From: Bacteroides sp.
GTDB lineage: Bacteria > Bacteroidota > Bacteroidia > Bacteroidales > Muribaculaceae
Assembly (NCBI GenBank): GCA_014801785.1
Contig: JAAVDN010000009.1
Location: 98,742-148,850 of the forward strand
DNA length: 50,109 nt
Direction: 5' to 3'
Shown here: positions 43,150 through 50,109 of the stretch, one piece after another
Layout: every line of letters starts with the position of its first letter
Numbering within the stretch: position 1 is the stretch's first letter
The notes under the pieces: generated by a model
What the model saw: the letters and a program-made list of their open reading frames with translations, nothing else
Databases searched by the model: none
Told to the model about the DNA's origin: nothing
Position numbers and translations under genes: made by a program

Positions 43150-43677
43150 TTATTTTGCGGCGTCATCAAGCGGCGTCGACTTGAAACGCAGGTTGTTCAT
43201 GCGGTCGATTGCCTCGATGCGGACCGGATAATAGGACGGGAAATCCTCCAGACCGGCATAACCTTCGGTCAGTCCGTTAAATCCAATTACACGGTGTTTA
43301 CCTGCATATTCGACAAGTTCCACTTCGCGCTCCTCGCCCGGTTCGAAACGAATAGCTGTTGTCGCGGGAATATTGAGTCGCATACCGAATGCTTTGGGAC
43401 GGTCAAAGTCCATATATCGGTTCACTTCAAAGAAATGGAAGTGGGAACCGACCTGAATAGGACGATCACCGGTATTATGAACCTTTATCTTGACTGTGCG
43501 ACGGTCGGTATTATATTCAATCGGGGAATCAGCAAGGATAACTCCTCCGACCGGAACGTATGTATCGGGTTTGAAACCGGGAGTTTCAGGATAAGCTATT
43601 GCAGGCTTGCCGGGAAACACTCCATTAGGGGTTTCATAGGTCTCCTGGGGCTGCTGGCTTTCATTTGTCTGGGCCAT
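43150..43677 (-). CDS. ureB: Urease beta subunit, with extended ends
   Basis: UreB is a structural subunit of urease. The core [50 protein letters not shown] and [23 protein letters not shown] is typical. At 175 residues it is longer than the usual 100-110: about 45 extra Pro/Thr/Glu-rich residues precede the core, and about 25 follow ([19 protein letters not shown]). The ATG at 43677 is used; a TTG at 43683 is the alternative. It lies between ureA and ureC. Confidence 0.94.
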   Translation of the reverse strand: MAQTNESQQPQETYETPNGVFPGKPAIAYPETPGFKPDTYVPVGGVILADSPIEYNTDRRTVKIKVHNTGDRPIQVGSHFHFFEVNRYMDFDRPKAFGMRLNIPATTAIRFEPGEEREVELVEYAGKHRVIGFNGLTEGYAGLEDFPSYYPVRIEAIDRMNNLRFKSTPLDDAAK

Positions 43678-43728
43678 AGTCAATGAATTTTGAATTTTTA
43701 AATAAGGGGGTCGGAGACTTCCTTTTTA

Positions 43729-44031
43729 TTATTTAATAGGATTATGAATGCTGACCAGACGGCTTCCGTCTGTGAAGACAGCCTCTACCTGGAGCAAATC
43801 GATCATATCGGCAACTCCGTCCATTACCTGTTCTTTAGTAAGGACTTTGGCGGCTGCATTCATCGTTTCTTCTACTGTCTTTCCTTCACGGGCCATTTCA
43901 AGAGCGGCGCTCGTGATATATGCAACAGATTCAGGATAGTTGAGCTTGAGACCCTTGTTGAGTCTGCGCTCGGCGATCATGCCGATGGTCAGCAGTGTCA
44001 CCTTGTCTTTTTCTCTGGGAGTAAGATGCAT
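43729..44031 (-). CDS. ureA: Urease gamma subunit
   Basis: UreA is the small urease subunit. The 100 residues match the family throughout: [49 protein letters not shown] and [18 protein letters not shown]. It is the first gene of the minus-strand urease operon ureA-ureB-ureC-ureE-ureF-ureG-ureD. The start is 243 bases from the divergent lon gene; the gap contains promoter-like sites for both and a palindrome. Confidence 0.97.
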   Translation of the reverse strand: MHLTPREKDKVTLLTIGMIAERRLNKGLKLNYPESVAYITSAALEMAREGKTVEETMNAAAKVLTKEQVMDGVADMIDLLQVEAVFTDGSRLVSIHNPIK

Positions 44032-44071
44032 AATGAATCTTTTTTAGGATACTTTATTTCATAAAACCCCA

Positions 44072-44102
44072 CAATACTAAAAAAAGTTCTATTTTCACCA
44101 AT
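44072..44102 (-). promoter_or_regulatory. Candidate promoter of the urease operon
   Basis: On the minus strand ATTG (44102-44099), a 19-base gap and TAGTATTG (44079-44072) give the Bacteroidota spacing with one mismatch in the -7 box. Transcription would begin near 44065, about 35 bases before the ureA ATG. Confidence 0.4.
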
Positions 44103-44144
44103 AAAATTTGCTATCTATATGTGATATAGCTTTTACACAAAGAA

Positions 44145-44168
44145 TTTTTATGTTATAGAACATAAAAA
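44145..44168. promoter_or_regulatory. Perfect palindrome between ureA and lon
   Basis: TTTTTATGTT (44145-44154) and AACATAAAAA (44159-44168) are exact complements around ATAG. It lies upstream of both divergent promoters, in the position of an operator, but the T-rich arms could also act as a terminator-like hairpin. Confidence 0.4.
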
Positions 44169-44205
44169 CATTTCTTTCTTTCATTCCTATCTCCCCGTTT
44201 TTTAT

Positions 44206-44213
44206 TAATTTTG
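44206..44213 (+). promoter_or_regulatory. Candidate promoter of lon
   Basis: TAATTTTG followed by CAT matches the -7 consensus, 61 bases before the lon ATG. The -33 region is T-rich but has no clear TTTG. Confidence 0.5.
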
Positions 44214-44274
44214 CATTCTAACTCTATCGCTGTCTCTCTACTTTTTCGAGATAGTATGTAAAATTTTTCAACAC

Positions 44275-46785
44275 ATGGCGGGATTCATCACCGAAGACGA
44301 ACTTATAGATATGGGCTTCGAGCCCTCAACTCTTCTTGAGTATTACTCCACCTCCAATTTCGGAGACGCGGTCTCCGACAGAGACAGAGTTGTCGCTATT
44401 GATTCAGAAGAGGTTGAAAATAACCTCAAAATACTTCCGGTCTGTGGCCCCGTTACATTTCCGGGAGTCCCGATGGTTATTGAATTGACAAAGGAGGAAC
44501 TCCTATTTTACCGTGAGGCCTATATTAATAGGGAGCTTGTGATCTTTGCTATTCCATGTTCGCAGATTCCGGAGGCCGCCCACGATCCATCGTTACAGGA
44601 CAAGTCACTGACAAATTATCTTAACATAGGCACGGCCGGATTCGTATTGGGTGTTGACGAAGATGAATTAGGTCAGTTCAAAGCATGCATTCTCCCCGGC
44701 CCGAGAGTGCGTGTAATTCCCAATATACCAGCCCCGGAGGCAGAACACTTCTCCGACAAACCTGATACCGCTGATTTTATAGGATTCAAATTTTCACAAC
44801 CTGCACAAAGAGATATAAAAAAATTCTCCAACTTAGTCGATTCAATTTGCGACAAGTTGATTGCATGTCTCTCGATTCTGGATGGAATCAAATCCGAAAG
44901 AATCCTTAATAACCTCAAAAAGCTAAAACCGGAACACCGGTTGATGCAGATGGCAGCTATGGCGCCTCTGAGTTCATTTACGAAATATTCCCTATTGTCC
45001 CAAGAGAAAATGATGAATCTCGCCGCCATGCTCGACACCAGCATCGAAGAATCCTTTGACCGTATCAGGGTTATGAAGGAAGTCCGAGCTCGGATGTTAG
45101 AACAAGTCTCTGACAATAATAGGGAGAATTACCTTCGGAATCAGCTTCAGGCAATTAAGAACGAGCTTGGAGATACCGACGATGATCTTTCCGATATCAA
45201 AGAACTGGAGGCTCTGGCTGACAAGAAGAACTGGAAGCCGGAAGTCCGCGCTCATTTCGATAAAGAACTGAAAAAGCTGGAACGCTATAACCTGACAATG
45301 CCCGAATACTCCATTCAGTATAATTATCTGGAGATGCTCCTAAATCTCCCCTGGGATAATCTGAACAACAAGGAGTTCTCGCTCAAGGAGGTTCGGGAAG
45401 CGTTAAATGAGGACCATTTCGGGCTCGAAAAAGTCAAAGAGCGCATTGTCGAATACATGGCTGTCCAGAAGCTTCGCGGTGATATGAAAGCCCCGATTCT
45501 CTGTCTTGTGGGACCTCCGGGAGTCGGTAAGACTTCTTTGGGGAAAAGTATTGCGCGCTCAGTTGGGCGCGAATACCATCGTATTGCGCTCGGAGGTGTC
45601 TCTGATGAGGCTGAAATCAGAGGACATAGACGAACCTACGTCGGATCAATGGCAGGACGTATTATGACCGCTCTCTCTAAATCCAAGGAGGCAAATCCGC
45701 TAATTGTACTCGACGAGATTGACAAGATTGGCAAGGGTCTTCGCGGAGATCCGGCGCAAGCCCTGCTGGAGGTGTTGGATCCTGAGCAGAACAATGCCTT
45801 TCATGACAATTATGTAGACGTTGACTACGACCTGTCGAAAGTTTTCTTCATTGCAACGGCAAACTCTCTCGAATCAATATCCGAGCCCTTGCTTGACCGC
45901 ATGGAATTAATAGAACTGAGCGGTTATATCCGGGAAGAAAAGATTGAAATAGCCTTGAAGCATCTTCTTCCAAAAGCTTTGATTAACAATGGCTTTTCCA
46001 AAGCCGAGATAACCCTGACCCGCGAGGGGGCTGCAAAAATAATCGATTCCTATACCCGAGAATCCGGAGTCAGACAACTTGAGAAAAAAATCAACTCAAT
46101 CCTTCGGAAGATTGCGATTCTCAAAGTAGAGGGTGAAGACTATCCTACTGTTATAGGAGAAGAGGAGACAAAACGGTTTCTCGGCAAGGAAGAGGTATTC
46201 CGCGAGGCATACGAAGACAATTCCTTCGCAGGAGTTGTCACAGGACTTGCTTGGACTGCCGCCGGAGGCGAAATTCTATTTATCGAGACTTCTGTCACCA
46301 AAGGGAAGGGAGAGAAACTGGTTCTCACCGGCAATCTGGGTGATGTTATGAAGGAATCAGCAGCGATAGCCCTTGAATATGTTCGCTCTCATTCAACCGG
46401 ACTGGGAATTGATCAGGATGTAATAAAGACTGCCGATATTCATATTCATGTTCCTGAAGGCGCTGTCCCGAAGGATGGTCCTTCTGCCGGAGTAACAATG
46501 GCAACCTCCATCGTATCAGCCCTTACACGCCGAAAAGTTCGCGACAAACTTGCCATGACCGGTGAAATAACACTGCGAGGGAAAGTCCTCCCTGTCGGAG
46601 GGATAAAGGAAAAGATCCTCGCAGCCAGACGAGCCGGAATCAAGGAAATCATGCTCAGCGTTCAGAATGAAAAAGATGTTCAGGAAATTCCGGAACAATA
46701 CCTCACAGGCTTGAAGTTCCATTTTGTTGAACGTTTGGAGGAGGTACTGGACTATGCATTGCTTGATGAAAAAGCCGATAGATAA
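44275..46785 (+). CDS. lon: ATP-dependent protease Lon
   Basis: Lon degrades misfolded and short-lived regulatory proteins in the cytoplasm. The 836 residues contain an N-terminal substrate-binding domain (about 50-260), a coiled-coil linker, and the AAA+ module with Walker A GPPGVGKT (413-420), Walker [10 protein letters not shown] and sensor ATANSLE. The C-terminal serine-lysine protease domain has Ser737 in PKDGPSAG and Lys780 in GGIKEK. This order and length are those of the housekeeping LonA. It is divergent from the urease operon across 243 bases. Confidence 0.96.
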   Translation: MAGFITEDELIDMGFEPSTLLEYYSTSNFGDAVSDRDRVVAIDSEEVENNLKILPVCGPVTFPGVPMVIELTKEELLFYREAYINRELVIFAIPCSQIPEAAHDPSLQDKSLTNYLNIGTAGFVLGVDEDELGQFKACILPGPRVRVIPNIPAPEAEHFSDKPDTADFIGFKFSQPAQRDIKKFSNLVDSICDKLIACLSILDGIKSERILNNLKKLKPEHRLMQMAAMAPLSSFTKYSLLSQEKMMNLAAMLDTSIEESFDRIRVMKEVRARMLEQVSDNNRENYLRNQLQAIKNELGDTDDDLSDIKELEALADKKNWKPEVRAHFDKELKKLERYNLTMPEYSIQYNYLEMLLNLPWDNLNNKEFSLKEVREALNEDHFGLEKVKERIVEYMAVQKLRGDMKAPILCLVGPPGVGKTSLGKSIARSVGREYHRIALGGVSDEAEIRGHRRTYVGSMAGRIMTALSKSKEANPLIVLDEIDKIGKGLRGDPAQALLEVLDPEQNNAFHDNYVDVDYDLSKVFFIATANSLESISEPLLDRMELIELSGYIREEKIEIALKHLLPKALINNGFSKAEITLTREGAAKIIDSYTRESGVRQLEKKINSILRKIAILKVEGEDYPTVIGEEETKRFLGKEEVFREAYEDNSFAGVVTGLAWTAAGGEILFIETSVTKGKGEKLVLTGNLGDVMKESAAIALEYVRSHSTGLGIDQDVIKTADIHIHVPEGAVPKDGPSAGVTMATSIVSALTRRKVRDKLAMTGEITLRGKVLPVGGIKEKILAARRAGIKEIMLSVQNEKDVQEIPEQYLTGLKFHFVERLEEVLDYALLDEKADR

Positions 46786-46815
46786 GGAGTACCCCCTCTC
46801 GTCAGACTACAGCTG

Positions 46816-46861
46816 GCATCGAGACCGATGAAACCTTTAAAATAAACCAAACACACCCTAA
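46816..46861. repeat. Palindromic repeat family 2, shortened copy
   Basis: GACCGATGAAACCTTTAAAA here matches the centre of the element at 27781-27976 with two or three changes. Directly after it, AAACCAAACACACCCTAA matches that element's right end (AAACCAAACAAACTCTAA). The sequence between these two parts in the full copy is missing. It starts 31 bases after the lon stop. Confidence 0.55.
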
Positions 46862-46992
46862 ATATTAAATATTTGTTTCCGATGTTAAATTAGCCTCTCG
46901 AAAATGAACAGTTGAGAATTTGCAGCGTTGAAGTTTCGGATAGTGAAGAAACAACTATCCTTATTATCGGACATTAAATAGACTTCAAAACA

Positions 46993-47202
46993 ATGCTTAT
47001 TCTTAAAACAATATTGCTTCTCATCATTTTGACCGGCATGATTGTATTATTGCTTAGCGTCCGTCTGTTGGCTAATCCCACAGAAGATGCAGATAAAGAG
47101 AATACGGCTAAACTGAGACGCGATCTGGATATAGAGTCAAGCGTTGTCCCTTATAACAGTCTCTTTCATCGTTTTCTTGCCAGAGACCGAAAGAAAGGTT
47201 AA
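46993..47202 (+). CDS. Small single-pass membrane protein
   Basis: The 69-residue product has one strong N-terminal membrane helix (LILKTILLLIILTGMIVLLLSVRLL), then an acidic stretch (NPTEDADKENTAKL) and a basic end (FHRFLARDRKKG). Cytoplasmic exposure of the C-terminus is likely from the charge pattern. I do not recognise a family. It stands alone between lon and the helicase gene, on the plus strand, with a hairpin behind it. Confidence 0.55.
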   Translation: MLILKTILLLIILTGMIVLLLSVRLLANPTEDADKENTAKLRRDLDIESSVVPYNSLFHRFLARDRKKG

Positions 47203-47253
47203 CAATAAAGTTTTGACACAAATAGTCTGATCATACTAATCATTATAAGAACC

Positions 47254-47296
47254 GGGAGTGCGATGCCTGAAATATAGAAAAGGGTGTTGCACTCCC
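47254..47296 (+). terminator. Hairpin after the small membrane protein gene
   Basis: GGGAGTGC (47254-47261) pairs with GCACTCCC (47289-47296) around a 27-base loop, followed by TTCTGTTTC. A terminator is likely. The gap 47203-47567 otherwise contains only the helicase promoter and leader. Confidence 0.5.
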
Positions 47297-47393
47297 TTCT
47301 GTTTCATCAACTACATCATATTTTTTTCCACTTAAGAGCCCGGCCGACAAGAAATATATTAAAACCATGTCTTACGATGTGGAATGATTTAGC

Positions 47394-47401
47394 TATCTTT
47401 G
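47394..47401 (+). promoter_or_regulatory. Promoter of the DEAD-box helicase gene
   Basis: TATCTTTG fits the -7 consensus. It leaves a leader of about 160 bases before the ATG at 47568, which is long and might carry cold or RNA-structure control, as known for other RNA helicase genes; no specific motif is visible. Confidence 0.5.
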
Positions 47402-47567
47402 CAGTTTGATATGGTCTCCATCTATAAGCAAAAATATAAAGTCACCTAAAATATCCAGCCACCTCCTGCCAAAAGCGCTTTCCGGATTAATCCGGGAAGC
47501 GAGCAGAAGTTCTCCGTGTCTGAGAATCGCGGATGGGACCGCATACGATATTGATATAGATTGACAA

Positions 47568-49043
47568 ATGTTGAGATTTGACGAAATACTCGAGAATGAT
47601 GATCTTCTCGATGCGCTTTGGGATATGCGCTTTGACGAATGCACTCCTATTCAAGAACAGGCAATACCCGCAGTGCTCGAAGGACGCGACCTGCTTGCCT
47701 GCGCACAGACCGGAACCGGCAAGACTGCCGCTTATTTACTTCCGGTCATTGACCTGCTCGCCGATGGAACGTTCCCCAAGAACGCGGTCAATTGTGTCAT
47801 TATGGCTCCAACCCGCGAACTTGCCCAGCAGATAGACCAGCAGATGCAGGGATTCTCCTACTTTCTCCCTATCAGTAGCATGCCTATATATGGAGGTACA
47901 GATGGGCATACCTACGAACAGCAGAGAAAGAGTCTGAAAGCTGGAGCAGATGTAGTTATCGCTACCCCCGGTCGACTACTCGCTCATCTCAGCATGGGAT
48001 ATGTTGACCTTTCTCAGGTCTCATTCTTTATTCTTGATGAAGCAGACAGAATGCTCGACATGGGATTTTTCGACGACATTATGCAAATCGTAGGACGGCT
48101 TCCAAAGGAACGCCAGACGCTCCTATTCTCTGCGACCATGCCTCCCAAAATTCAGCAATTCGCAGAAAAAATACTCAACGATCCCTTTGAAATTAAACTT
48201 GCAGTCTCAAAACCAGCTGAGAAAATATGTCAGTCAGCATACATCTGCTATGAAATACAAAAACTGGGCATCCTCAGACATATTTTCAAACAGACTCCTC
48301 CGGACAAAGTAATCGTCTTTTCCTCGTCCAAACTGAAAGTAAAGGAATTGACCCGTGCCGTAAGACAAATGGGAATAAAAGTCGGAGAAATGCACTCGGA
48401 CTTGGATCAGACCAAACGCGAACAACAGATTTTGGATTTCAAATCAGGCAAAATAAATGTCCTGATTGCAACTGATATTGTCTCGCGTGGAATAGACATT
48501 GATGACATAGAACTGGTCATAAACTATGACGTTCCCCGAGAAGCAGAAGATTATGTGCATCGAGTCGGACGGACAGCCCGTGCCAATCGCGATGGACGGG
48601 CTATAACGTTCGTTTCCGAAAAAGATGGCCAAAGATTGCATCAGATAGAGAAACTTCTTGAGAAAAAGGTAGACCGAGAAGAAATCCCTTCTGATTTAGG
48701 CCCCGGACCATCAGAGAATCTCAAACCGGAAAGAAACACCGGCAAGACAAAAGGGCATCGAAAACCCGGTTCCTCAAAAAGAAACCGAGCAACCAAACAA
48801 GCCAATGTGACCGCCGACAACCACAGAGATAGAAAAGCCCCGCAGTCCATATCCCATACCGACAACAGAAAAACCCCATCAACCCCGCTCTCCTCATCCA
48901 CTTATACTATTGAAAACAATGAAGGAGGCGGGAAGAAAAAAACAAGGAACAGGCGGCGCAAGCATCAAGACAGACGCAGAAAATCTGAAGTCTCTCATCA
49001 AGAGAATGGCATTTCACCTCAGAATGCAGAGAACCAAAAATAA
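47568..49043 (+). CDS. DEAD-box RNA helicase (RhlE-like)
   Basis: The 491-residue product unwinds RNA duplexes in ribosome assembly or RNA decay. It has the Q motif (DECTPIQEQAIPAVLEGRDLL), motif I AQTGTGKT, PTRELAQQ, DEADRMLDMGF, SAT, then DIVSRGIDIDD and HRVGRTAR. The last 110 residues form a basic, disordered tail (Lys, Arg, Asn, Ser), typical of the RhlE and DeaD groups, for RNA contact. The closest group is RhlE; the exact gene name is uncertain. It is followed by a hairpin and then the LRR gene. Confidence 0.92.
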   Translation: MLRFDEILENDDLLDALWDMRFDECTPIQEQAIPAVLEGRDLLACAQTGTGKTAAYLLPVIDLLADGTFPKNAVNCVIMAPTRELAQQIDQQMQGFSYFLPISSMPIYGGTDGHTYEQQRKSLKAGADVVIATPGRLLAHLSMGYVDLSQVSFFILDEADRMLDMGFFDDIMQIVGRLPKERQTLLFSATMPPKIQQFAEKILNDPFEIKLAVSKPAEKICQSAYICYEIQKLGILRHIFKQTPPDKVIVFSSSKLKVKELTRAVRQMGIKVGEMHSDLDQTKREQQILDFKSGKINVLIATDIVSRGIDIDDIELVINYDVPREAEDYVHRVGRTARANRDGRAITFVSEKDGQRLHQIEKLLEKKVDREEIPSDLGPGPSENLKPERNTGKTKGHRKPGSSKRNRATKQANVTADNHRDRKAPQSISHTDNRKTPSTPLSSSTYTIENNEGGGKKKTRNRRRKHQDRRRKSEVSHQENGISPQNAENQK

Positions 49044-49068
49044 TTTTCAAGTGTTAACATATATGGAC

Positions 49069-49093
49069 GGGACAACGAAAATATCGTTGTCCC
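49069..49093 (+). terminator. Terminator of the helicase gene
   Basis: GGGACAACGA (49069-49078) pairs perfectly with TCGTTGTCCC (49084-49093) around AAATA, 25 bases after the helicase stop. No long T-run follows. Confidence 0.6.
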
Positions 49094-49201
49094 ACTGCAG
49101 GCTAAAAATCCATCCAATCAAACAAACGGATGGATCAATACCAGAATTCAAAGTTAGAAAAATCTTAGGTAATAACACTTTTAACGCAATTCCACACAGC
49201 T

Positions 49202-50109
49202 ATGATTATGAAAAGGACTTTAGCAATGCTGGCTTTGGCATCAACAGTGATGCTTGGATGGAGCCAGAATCTTGACCGTTCCGAATCGAAAGCGTTGCAG
49301 GCTTTCCTCTCCCAGCCGGCCGCGAAAGAAGCAAGTAACGCCTCCGCTCTTAAGGCAAACCTGAAAAACGTAGCCGCCACTCACGGTCTTAAAATTGAAA
49401 ACGGCCATGTCACGGAAATCGACTGGAGTAATCAGGAACTTGCAGGAGAATTAAATCTCCAGAACTTTCCGCAACTTATAAAAGTAAACCTTAACGGCAA
49501 TCGACTGACGTCTATAACCGTTTCCAACAATCAGTCTCTTGAGGAACTCAATGTCTCAGGGAACCGTTTGAAAAACGTAAATATCTCAAACCTGCCCCTT
49601 CTTCAGACACTTAGGCTGAACCGCAATCGGCTGACAGATATCGAACTTGGCGAACTCCCTATGCTCCGCCGCTTCAATATTGCCGGAAACTTCCTCGCAG
49701 ACCTCGATGTCCAAGGACTTCCCCGCCTGCAAACCCTGAACTGCACCAGCAACCGTCTTGAGTCACTGAGCATTTCCGGATGTCAGGAACTACGCAATCT
49801 TTACGCCGGATATAACGATCTGACAGGTGTCGAGCTTGAAGGTCTGGAAAATCTTGAAAACCTGAATCTAACAAGTAATAAGATATCGGCTCTCTATATC
49901 CAGAATCTTCCGACTCTTGCGACTCTTTTTGTCAGTGACAACCACATGACCTCGCTCGCTGCCAAAAACTGCAAGGCTCTCAATGATATATACGCTCCTT
50001 ATAACGATCTCACTTCGTTTACTGTCGAAGGTTGCCCCAATATCGGATTTGTCAATCTGAATTGGAATGATCTGACCTATGTCAATCTTTCTAATCAGAA
50101 CTTCCTGCA
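49202..50109 (+). CDS. Secreted leucine-rich-repeat protein (partial, runs off the right edge)
   Basis: The first 302 codons are in the window. ATG at 49202 or 49208 gives a signal peptide (KRTLAMLALASTVMLGWSQ), about 60 residues of a lead-in domain, and then at least nine leucine-rich repeats of about 21 residues. The unit is of the type LxxLNxxxNRLxxIxIxxLPxLQ (for example LEELNVSGNRLKNVNI, LQTLRLNRNRLTDIEL, LENLNLTSNKISALYI). The repeat resembles bacterial internalin- or SDS22-like LRRs. It is exported, probably to the cell surface; any C-terminal sorting domain lies beyond the edge. No stop codon appears before 50109. Confidence 0.85.
   Translation, partial: MIMKRTLAMLALASTVMLGWSQNLDRSESKALQAFLSQPAAKEASNASALKANLKNVAATHGLKIENGHVTEIDWSNQELAGELNLQNFPQLIKVNLNGNRLTSITVSNNQSLEELNVSGNRLKNVNISNLPLLQTLRLNRNRLTDIELGELPMLRRFNIAGNFLADLDVQGLPRLQTLNCTSNRLESLSISGCQELRNLYAGYNDLTGVELEGLENLENLNLTSNKISALYIQNLPTLATLFVSDNHMTSLAAKNCKALNDIYAPYNDLTSFTVEGCPNIGFVNLNWNDLTYVNLSNQNFL

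Overview
The window is chromosomal DNA from a Bacteroidota bacterium of the order Bacteroidales, most likely a gut Muribaculaceae-type organism. The evidence is the set of Bacteroidales-type genes (DUF3332 lipoprotein, DUF1599 next to a DoxX/MauE-like protein, OMPP1-like porin, YtxH pair with a holin-superfamily protein), the promoters (TAnnTTTG -7 boxes, often with a TTG or TTTG about 19 bases upstream), and a complete urease locus. Family-level placement is inference; order-level placement is fairly safe.

Layout. 1-4377: end of a prophage or phage remnant. It holds a frameshifted membrane/coiled-coil protein, a 35-residue ORF, a second membrane/coiled-coil protein, the large terminase with a Cys4 insertion, and an unrecognised 400-residue protein with aromatic repeats and an acidic linker; it closes with a terminator. 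4378-8566: a leader region with hairpins, then recJ and recQ, coupled by a TGATG overlap. 8609-13011: a MltF-like transglycosylase, DUF3332 lipoprotein, two YtxH proteins, a holin-like protein, a small unknown protein and prmA. 13317-16191: an ECF sigma factor, a 51-residue ORF and glnS.

16271-24797, all minus strand: an outer-membrane barrel protein and a secreted Trp/Gly-rich protein, then a probable five-gene operon aguA-aguB-SPFH-alpha/beta hydrolase-membrane-bound MurF-like ligase. 25308-30236, mostly plus strand: DUF1599, DoxX-like, nadC, yraN and trmN6, with rlmH on the other strand overlapping the DoxX-like gene tail to tail.

31296-44031 is a urea-use island: an ECF-type nickel importer (nikMN-Q-O, minus), a urea channel and an MFS transporter (plus), a PAS-only protein and a secreted esterase (plus), and ureA-B-C-E-F-G-D (minus). 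Nickel import, urea entry, urease and its nickel-loading chaperones therefore sit together. 44275-50109: lon, a small membrane protein, a DEAD-box helicase and the start of a secreted leucine-rich-repeat protein.

The structure least explained by known genes is intergenic. One dispersed palindromic repeat family occurs at about 14025-14121, 25054-25215 and 34053-34219; the middle copy starts about 7 bases after a promoter box. A second family occurs at 27781-27976, with a shortened relative at 46816-46861. Several gene ends also carry unusually long hairpins, the longest with 32-base perfect arms at 38127-38196.
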